Below are positions 56,905 through 64,000 of a DNA stretch of 64,000 nt, piece after piece. The notes beneath the pieces are model-generated. The model saw only the letters and a list, made by a program, of their open reading frames with translations. It was not told where the DNA came from and searched no databases. The position numbers and the translations under genes were made by a program. The stretch comes from Sipunculus nudus (Eukaryota > Annelida > Sipuncula > Golfingiida > Sipunculidae), in assembly GCA_026874595.1 (NCBI GenBank), contig CM049310.1, positions 20,252,058 through 20,316,057 of the forward strand, given 5' to 3'. The stretch's first letter is position 1; every line of letters starts with the position of its first letter.

Positions 56905-59605
56905 AGGTACTCCTCCTTACTGGCAAAAAGTGCAGTACAAACTCGTAGCAGCAATCAAACAACTCGGTATAGTCACTTGGTTTTTCACATTGTCTGCAGC
57001 AGACCTCAAATGGATTGATACTATTCAAGCAATGGCTTCTCAAACAGGTGTCACCTTGAAACAAAATGATATCTAAGCTATGACATGGGAAGAAAAGTGT
57101 TCATGGCTTAAATCAAATCCAGCAACAGCAGCACGTCATTTCCAATACCGCTTAGACTGCCTCATGAAAGATGTAATACTATTAGAAGCTAGGCCTTTGG
57201 GTGAGGTTGTCCACTTCTTTTATCGTATTGAATTTCAACAACGGGGATCTCCCCATGCACACGATGTTTTATGGATAAAAGATGCACCTCGCCCTGACAA
57301 GAGTTCCCCCAAAGTAATAGCAGAATTTATTGACAAATATGTCACTGCAAATCTGCCAGATAAAGATGATGAAGATTTCTTCAATTTAGTTAACCAAGTT
57401 CAGCGACACTCCCATTCAGCTGCTTGCAAAAAATCAGGAAAACTATGCAGATTTAATTTTCCAAAGCCCATTACATCAACAACATTTGTTTCAAGACAGT
57501 CTGTGGAACAAACAGAGGAAACACCAGAACACCCAACTCAAAAGAAGCATACAGCTCAGGCAATACTATCCAATGTAAAGCAATTCCTTTCACAGACAGA
57601 AACCATTCATTTGTTTTCAACAACTGAAATCCTGAATAACTGTGAAATAACTCAAGAACAGTACCATGAGGCATTGTTGAACTCATCGAAAGATACTACA
57701 GTTTTCATGAAACGTTCTCCAGCAGATGTTTTCATAAATAATTACAACCCTGTCATTCTCCAGGCATGGGGAGCAAACATGGACTTGCAGTTTGTGTCTA
57801 ATGCATATGCATGTATCCAGTATGTTGTTGCCTATATAACCAAAGAAGAGCGTGAAATGGGGACTCTTCTTCAAGCTGTCAGCAAGGAAACTTCAGACCA
57901 AGGAATTAAACAACAAATGCGTAAATGTGCCAAAGCATTCCAAGATGCTAGATCAGTCAGTGCCCAAGAGGCTGTATATCGACTTTTGGGTCTCCCACTA
58001 CATAAATCTGACTTTCAAACAGTGTGGATACCTACAGGAATGCCTCATAAACGAGTTCATCTGCTTAAACCAAAATACTTACTTTCTACTATGGAGGAGG
58101 AAGAAGAAAATGTATTTGTTACTGGAATTGAAGAAAAATATGCTGCTCGTCCAAAATCTTTAGAACAATGGACCCTTTCGCTTTTTGCATCTTTCTACTC
58201 TCAGAAAACAACCACCAGTCTTTCTGATGATGGTGATATTCAGCCAAATTCTGACCTGATGGACTGTGTGCCCAATGATTCACTTGAGTTCCAGAACATT
58301 GACATTGCATCTGCACCAGATATTATTCAAATATCAATCCCACATCATGAAACATTCACAATGAAGAAAAGGAAGAAACAGTTTATGATTCGTTATCATA
58401 AATACAATGTTGAACGTGAACCTGAATCATTCTACTACTCAGAACTCTTTCTTTTCACACCTTGGCGTTCAGAAACTACTTTAAAAGGACACTTTGGAAG
58501 CTATCAGGAAAGCTATGAAGCAAATGCAGAAGTCATCCAAAAATCAAAACAACCATTTCACCACTATGAAGACTTGATAGACAACACTGTGCAAGATTAC
58601 CTGCAAAATGGACCACGAGAAACAGATTGGGATCTTATAGCTCCTGAAACAGAACATGAGAACTTGCAACAACAACAAGAGAATACACAGATTGATCCAG
58701 AGTTTGAGCATCTTGATACAGATCAACTGCATCACATGCAACAAGATACAATTCCTGTACCAACCTCATCCACCAGTTCTCAGGTCACATCTGAGTCATT
58801 CCAACACTTCATTCCAGAAGATGAATATAAAAAACAGGTACAATCCCTAAATAACAAACAACAACAGGTCTTCCAGCAAGTCCTCAACTGGTGTATAAAT
58901 GTGCTGAACAAAAATGTTACCATGAAGCAGCCACCTCCACTCAACTTATTTGTATCAGGTGGAGCTGGAACAGGAAAATCACACCTCATAAAGACTATTC
59001 ACCAGATGGTGCTCAGAATCTTGCGCAAAGAAGGTGATGACCCTACAGTACCAAAGATGTTATTATTGGCTCCTACTGGAACAGCCGCACACAATATTCA
59101 TGGACTAACCATTCATTCAGCTTTACAGCTGCAGCTGGGACAGCATGGTAAAAGCTACCAGAAACTTGGTGATGAAAAACGCAACACGTTACGCTGTAAG
59201 TTCTCTGATTTACAACTAATATTCATTGATGAGATCTCCATGGTTGGAAGTGATCTTCTTCTTCAAGTACATAGACGACTTCAAGAAATCTTTCAATCTG
59301 ATTTGGATTTTGCAGGAATTAGTATTATAGCATTTGGTGACCTTTTCAAATTACCACCTGTGTGTCAAAAATTTGTTTTCCAATCACCATCAGATCAGTA
59401 TGCCACATTATGTGTTCAACTGTGGGACAATTTCAGTTTAATTGAACTCACAGAAATAATGCGTCTAAAGGACGATGCAGACTTTGCAAGACTTTTGAAC
59501 AGAGTAAGAGATGGGTCACATACAGATTCAGACATAGAACTTTTCCAAACCAGAAGTACAAACAGCGTCAATCATAACATGCTACATGTTTACACTCAAT
59601 GCTAA
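56876..59605 (+). pseudogene. Helentron: Rep nuclease (HUH/Y2) and helicase motifs I-III
   Basis: The frame opens with KPVRGTPPYWQ and VTWFFTLSAADLKW, has TAA at 57,074, and resumes without a shift at MTWEEKCSWLKSNP. Counting from Met 57,080: HUH metal site PHAH (59-61); catalytic tyrosines in QYVVAYITK (Y248 and Y252), the two-tyrosine arrangement of eukaryotic Helitrons; PWRSE near 461-465; Walker A GGAGTGKS (627-634); Walker B FIDEIS (715-720); motif III GDLFKLPPV (753-761). The Rep part would make the single-strand nick and strand transfer; the Pif1-type helicase would unwind. The frame runs out at ~59,590 by a frameshift. Confidence 0.92.
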
Positions 59606-60092
59606 AGTTGATTCATACAATGCACATAAATTATCAGAGCTCCCTGGAACCTTGCACACATTGACTGCGATTGACACTCTTCCAGAAACAATGAAACAGA
59701 AGAAGCTACCTGATGACCAACGCTTCACAGGAGGTCTAGCCTCATCAGTTCACTTAAAAATAGGTGCCCGAATAATGTTGACTAGAAATTTGGATGTCTC
59801 TGATGGACTTTCAAATGGAGTTCAGGGCTATGTAGTTGGAATTATCTTTCAGGAACAAATGCCTGTTGCAGTTTTAGTGAAGTTCTCCAATGAAAACACT
59901 GGAAAAGAAACTCGTCTTTCCTCTAGATACAACTTGAGTAACTTCCCACCAAACAGTGTACCAATTGAAAGCATTGAAGCTTCATTTTCTTTAGTGAAAT
60001 CCAAAAAAAAATGTACTGGCTACAAGAAAGCAGTTTCCAATTCGCCTTTGTTGGGCCTGCACTGTGCACAAAATACAAGGCCAGTCACTTGA
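59586..60092 (+). pseudogene. Helentron: helicase middle part
   Basis: Continues after a frameshift: NAKVDSYNAHKLSEL, then the SSVHLKIGARIMLTRNLDVS and DGLSNGVQGYVVGI segment typical of Pif1/RecD-type helicases between motifs IV and VI. It stops at ~60,090 after another frame change at ~60,050. Confidence 0.85.
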
Positions 60093-60927
60093 TCAAATTT
60101 ACATATCATTTCAAGGAAATTTCACAAACGGACAAGCCTATGTAGCACTCAGTCGAGCAACATCTCTGAATGGTCTCTATTTATCAGAATTCACTAAGGA
60201 CAAAATCCGTGTCAGTTCCATTGTAACTACAGAAATGGCAAGGCTCAGACAGACATCTCAGACTTTGCATCGACTTTCCTTCCCTGAAACAGCTACAGAA
60301 AATGTTGTTAAAGCTCTTCTTAATGCCCGTTCTGCAAAATGTCATTACATGGATATTCAGAAAGATCCTGTACTGTTAACAGCTGATATAATATGCTTAA
60401 CAGAGACACACTCACAATTAAATGATAAAATGCAGATTGAAGGATACACATGTGTACAACTACCTTTCAACCAAAATCACAAAACACATGGTCTTATGAT
60501 TTACAGTAAGACTAACCTGACAACTGAAATCATCAGGACAGTAAATCTTCCGATTGCAGAAGTACTAGAAATCAAGATTACAAAATCGTTGAAAGATATA
60601 AACCTTCTCCTAGTATATCGCTCCCCATCCACCAGTGCTTCTACATTCAAGAACTATTTACATCTGCTGCATCCATCATCACAGTCTCAGCATTCTATCA
60701 TACTAGGAAACTTTAACATAAACAGAAATACTGTTCCTGCCATCTACAGTCAATTACTTGACCATTTCAAAACAATTCACCATCATCAATGTGTCACAGA
60801 ACCCACCACAGTCTATGGATCAACACTAGATCTTGTCTTCTCAAAACCAGATGTACCACAAATTCAACTCCATGGATGTTACTATTCTGACCACATGACA
60901 CTCCTTATTCAAAAGGCAATTTCATAA
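60064..60927 (+). pseudogene. Helentron: helicase end fused to EEP endonuclease
   Basis: Residues 1-33 hold helicase motifs V/VI (HKIQGQSLD, then AYVALSRAT). From about residue 105 an AP-endonuclease-like domain begins: CLTETHSQ (111-118), LLVYRSPST (182-190), IILGNFNIN (212-220), STLDLVFS (253-260) and YSDHMTLLI (274-282). A C-terminal endonuclease of LINE type is the hallmark of Helentrons as opposed to classical Helitrons. The usual GDFN motif is GNFN here, replacing the metal-coordinating aspartate. The frame ends normally at TAA 60,925. Confidence 0.9.
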
Positions 60928-61237
60928 GGTTATTATTTTCTATAATGATATCTTTTCATTATCCTTGCAGGTATTGAACTGATCTTTTGTGTCTTCTCTT
61001 TTAAAGATAACTTACAGATCCACTTTGCATTTCTTTCTGCTTGACCAATATTTGACCAGAACTTTTACCCCTTTAGTAAACATATTTAATCAAATTCCTT
61101 GTCATCACCATTGATCTTGATTAACTCTACATTAATTGTTTTATAATCATAAGCGGACCATGATAAAATTCTCCTTCCTTCACCATTGCTACATTTATGC
61201 TCCACCACTTCAATAAAAACTTTCTAACTTACTTCCA
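60928..61237 (+). other. Helentron 3' subterminal region
   Basis: No gene. From ~60,965 to 61,080 it carries a single diverged copy of the 5' array unit (gcaggtattgaactgatctt, gataacttacagatccactt, gcttgacca, tttgacca), and then a stretch like the one that follows the array at 50,500 (acatatttaa, tcatcacca). Confidence 0.65.
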
Positions 61238-61270
61238 GCGGGGGCATTCGTGTCGTTCCGACACATCTAG
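61238..61270 (+). other. Helentron 3' terminus with hairpin
   Basis: GCGGGGGCAT is the exact reverse complement of the 5' end. It is followed by hairpin GTGTCG-TTC-CGACAC (61,250-61,264) and terminal CTAG, the standard CTRR-like end of rolling-circle transposons. Confidence 0.87.
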
Positions 61271-61461
61271 TTTATGATAAATTTTATAAATTTCATACAA
61301 ATATATAAATATTAAGACGTTTTTGTAAGACTTTTAGCCTGGACACAAAATAATTATTGTTTCAGACATCTGCGGAAAATGTTGTGGCACATCGTTTAGC
61401 TCACTGAATTATAGAAGGACGGAAAGGAAGGGAAATCTGCAAACACTGTGCACGTAACCTA

Positions 61462-61505
<44 letters not shown>

Positions 61506-61914
61506 TATACGCATCGACGTTTTAAATTTAATGGAGTGCTTAATTTACTAACTCAGCATTCCGTTTTTTTTTTTTATTTTCCATTGCAACCGAGGGCGAT
61601 ATTCTCGGTAATTTTGCCATAATTTGTGTATGATCTTGCCTCAATTCCCTAAAAGTATGCTTAGAGGTTAATATTTATTTATGGTTATATAGATTATTTC
61701 AGACATGATTAAATGCAATTTTTTTAATTTTTATTAATAAAGATAGAATTTGCTTGCTTGCACCAAATTGTTTGTTCTTATCCCCAGTCGGTTACACGTG
61801 AATGGGATTTGAAGATCTCCTGGTACTTTCCATTTTTTTCCATATTTTTACAGATATCTCATCGCAAGAAATACAAGCGAAAGAAAATTTAAGAATATAT
61901 GATTACCCATTGGA

Positions 61915-61978
<64 letters not shown>

Positions 61979-61979
61979 C
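61271..61979. other. AT-rich spacer with two (AT)n microsatellites
   Basis: No gene. (AT)n runs occupy 61,464-61,502 and 61,916-61,976. The 50 bp before the second run resemble the first 70 bp of the window. Confidence 0.8.
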
Positions 61980-63192
61980 CTGAAATTGGCAAAGTCAGCA
62001 AGCAGTTATTGGCAAGAATTAACTCAAACATTAAACAAGCTACGAAATTCAACCAATGGAAAAACACCGACCAAGTTGTATCCTGGTTCAATGAATAAGA
62101 AGACAAGAGAAAACATTCATCTGTTTCTATATATGTGACTTTTACCAGTCAATCATCGCAGACCTACTAGATAAAGCCTTGGATTTCGCATCACAGTATG
62201 ACACTATATCGGATGGTGAAAAGTACATCATCCGCCACGTAAAAAGTGCCATCCTGTACAACGAATATACCCATGGTGCAAACGCAACAATCCCAGCTTC
62301 GGCGTCACTATGGGCTGCTATGACGGCGCCGAAACTTGCGAATTGATTGGACTGTTCCTACTATCACAGCTGCAGGACATGGACATCAAAGTCGGGACGA
62401 TGGGTTAGCCATATGCCGAAAAAAACATCAAGACAATTGGAAATCGTCCAAAAGGAAATATGTAAAATATTTGCCAGGAACAATCCAAGAATTACAATAG
62501 AAGCAAATAAAAAACAGCTTAATACCTGGACATAACCCTAGACCTACGAACTGGCGCATACAAGCCATTTTTAAAGCCAAACAACACCCCCTGTATTTGC
62601 ACAAGGACAGCAACCATTCGCGAAACATAATAAAAAACATGCCAAAAAGTATTAAAAACAGGCTTTCCAGCATCTCATCAAACGAAACTATTTTCAAGGA
62701 AACAGCGCCTGCATACCAAGAAACACTGAAAAAGAGCGGATATAACTACACGCTGGAATACAAGCCGCACCCCAACTCCAACGAGGACCGTAACAGTAAA
62801 GGAAAAAGACGCAACAGACAGAGAAAGATAACCTGGTTTAACCCACCATTCAGGGATAACGTAGCCAACAACACTGGACGCAAATTCTTCACGCTACTGA
62901 ACATATGCTTCCAAGCTGGACATAAATTTAAAAAATTACTGAATAAAAAAACCGTTAAACTAACTTACGACAGCACGCAAAACATGGGCCAGATCATATC
63001 AGCGCACAACAAGTCTGTATTGAATAAACATAAATCACAGCAAATTGAACAGAACAACAGCAACTGCAGAAATAGACAACAATGCCCGCTACAAGGAAAC
63101 TTTCTCATCAGCAATATAGTATACCAGGCTACTGTGACACGCAAGGACAACCTGACACCAGAAATATACTTAGGACTGACAGAAAATATTCA
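61980..63192 (+). pseudogene. Penelope-like retroelement, 5'- and 3'-truncated
   Basis: The plus strand preserves, across several frames, the end of an RT (a [20 protein letters not shown] pattern near 62,300, then [15 protein letters not shown] near 62,400), a PLYLHKDSNHSRNIIKNMPK segment (frame open from 62,597), a RKITWFNPPFRDN and GRKFFTLLNICF linker, a QCPLQGNFLISNIVYQATVT stretch and IYLGLTEN, the start of a GIY-YIG nuclease. RT followed by GIY-YIG is diagnostic of Penelope-like elements. The nuclease is cut at ~63,190, where 'cagcggcgtacctag' starts unrelated sequence. The 5' end abuts an (AT)n tract. Confidence 0.65.
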
Positions 63193-64000
63193 GCGGCGTA
63201 CCTAGCCTCATTGCCGCCCAGAGCGGCCTCCGAAATTGCCGCCCCACTAACAAAACATTACAAAACTGGATTACATATTGAAACATATCGTTTCAAATCT
63301 TCTTGTTACAGGCTTGTATTTGACAAAAACGCAATAATATGGATTCACTGGCAAGGAATTCCTCCGCCACATATTAAAGAGCAGACATCTCTTTGCTATT
63401 GTAAAACAAAAGATCGCTCGAGGCTCAAACAAGTTTTTTTCATTATGGAGTGAACAGGAAGGAATAAAACGAATAAATTGTAACTATAAACAGATTACAC
63501 TGCAGGATACACATATGATTTGGAGAGTTGATCTTTCATCATTCATGTAAAAACGATTCATGATTACTTTATACTCAACTTGGGGAAAAAACTTTATTTG
63601 GTGAGTGTTATTCCATTCTCAACGCATACAAATACATTGTCACATCTATAATTCCACCTCTTGTTATCGCATATGACAGCAGGTACACCTAATAGAGCTA
63701 TTGAGATATGCATGGTACTGCTGCATGCAAGGCACTTTAGTCTTCACTAAAAGAGCGTTATTCATGAGTTAAGCCTATATATGTAGGCAGGGCATAATTA
63801 ATATTTTCACTTAAAAAAGTCCACTGTTTGGACAAACTGACTTCGTTTAATTAAAATATCCTCAAAGTAAAAGGCATACTTTAATTCAAGGCTACATCAA
63901 AATCATTTTAGAATTAAAGTGATTATGCACTTTGCGAGGTTTTTATTTATAAACTTATGTCTATTTGTTATTCAATAAAGTATTTAAATAAATTTCAAGT
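63193..64000. other. 3' end of window, no gene recognised
   Basis: Begins with CAGCGGCGTACCTAGCC, a terminus like that of some DNA transposons, and continues as AT-rich sequence. An open stretch to 63,453 has no family signature. Nothing else is supported. Confidence 0.5.

Larger units (their letters stand above)
53776..60927 (+). pseudogene. Helentron Rep-helicase-endonuclease gene (overall)
   Basis: One gene, read in several frames. Exon 1 is 53,776-53,850. After a GT-AG intron (53,851-54,175) the coding continues to 60,927. Domain order: basic N-terminus, 46-residue tandem repeats, cysteine-rich DUF6570-like region, Helitron-like N domain, Rep with HUH and Y2 motifs, Pif1-type helicase, and C-terminal endonuclease of AP/EEP type. 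The product would nick, unwind and transfer single-stranded DNA. Lesions: frameshift ~54,805, TAA in repeat units (~55,089 and ~55,227), frameshift ~55,460, frameshift ~56,885, TAA 57,074, frameshift ~59,590 and frameshift ~60,050. Segments are listed separately. Confidence 0.9.
48887..61270 (+). mobile_element. Helentron (Helitron2-type rolling-circle transposon), nearly full length
   Basis: A 12.4-kb element. The 5' end is ATGCCCCCGC (48,887-48,896) within a hairpin (ATGCCCC pairing with GGGGCAT at 48,909-48,915; inner CCAC-AAA-GTGG). The 3' side has the exact inverse, GCGGGGGCAT (61,238-61,247), followed by a 6-bp-stem hairpin GTGTCG-TTC-CGACAC and the end CTAG (61,267-61,270). An inverted repeat that is terminal at 5' but subterminal at 3', before a hairpin, is the known Helentron arrangement. 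The flanks are T-rich on both sides, consistent with T|T insertion. Contents: a ~180-bp tandem array, a coiled-coil ORF, then the Rep-helicase-endonuclease gene on the plus strand. Multiple frameshifts and stops make this copy non-autonomous now. Confidence 0.88.

Overview
This is eukaryotic DNA with AT-rich intergenic sequence and a very high load of transposable elements. Three Toll-like receptor genes, each with a single coding exon behind a 5'-UTR splice acceptor, together with Helentron ends followed by short tandem-repeat arrays and several nested retroelements, point to a lophotrochozoan, most likely a marine (bivalve-like) mollusc. The species cannot be named from the sequence alone. 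There are no bacterial features, rRNA, tRNA or CRISPR.

Region 1 (1-22,760): a minus-strand tandem array of Toll-like receptors. Copy 3 (16,583-18,766) is intact: signal peptide, LRRs, TM segment and TIR. Copies 1 (940-3,316) and 2 (6,223-8,616) are near-identical to each other, and both carry the same ~195-bp TIR-bearing MITE inside the N-terminal coding region. Copy 2 also has a 1-nt indel and a nonsense codon. The flanks are duplicated along with the genes and hold SINE-like copies and two further MITE copies. A 3.8-kb block with a decayed LINE endonuclease (10,697-14,456) and an L1/Tx1-like LINE remnant (about 19,550-21,200) interrupt the array.

Region 2 (22,760-30,200): a Helentron-like 5' fragment with a tandem array, then several kb of AT-rich sequence with G/C homopolymer runs and no convincing gene.

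Region 3 (30,200-48,770): nested retroelements. A decayed minus-strand mag-like Ty3/gypsy element (gag near 48 kb, pol C-terminus at 30.3 kb) is split twice: by a ~3.8-kb block of mixed repeats (31.1-34.9 kb) and by a young plus-strand Ty3/gypsy element (35,197-46,717). The young element has ~98% similar LTRs, gag, PR, RT, RNase H, integrase and an extra zinc-finger/coiled-coil ORF. Its 2.4-kb leader is built largely from a recurring short hairpin motif.

Region 4 (48,887-61,270): a nearly complete 12.4-kb Helentron (Helitron2-type rolling-circle element). It has hairpins at both ends, a 10-bp asymmetric inverted repeat, a 5' array of ~180-bp repeats, an extra coiled-coil ORF, and a broken Rep (HUH/Y2)-helicase-endonuclease polyprotein with a 46-residue repeat near its N-terminus.

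Region 5 (61,271-64,000): AT microsatellites and a truncated Penelope-like retroelement (end of RT, linker, start of GIY-YIG). The only gene that looks able to encode an intact host protein is the third Toll-like receptor.
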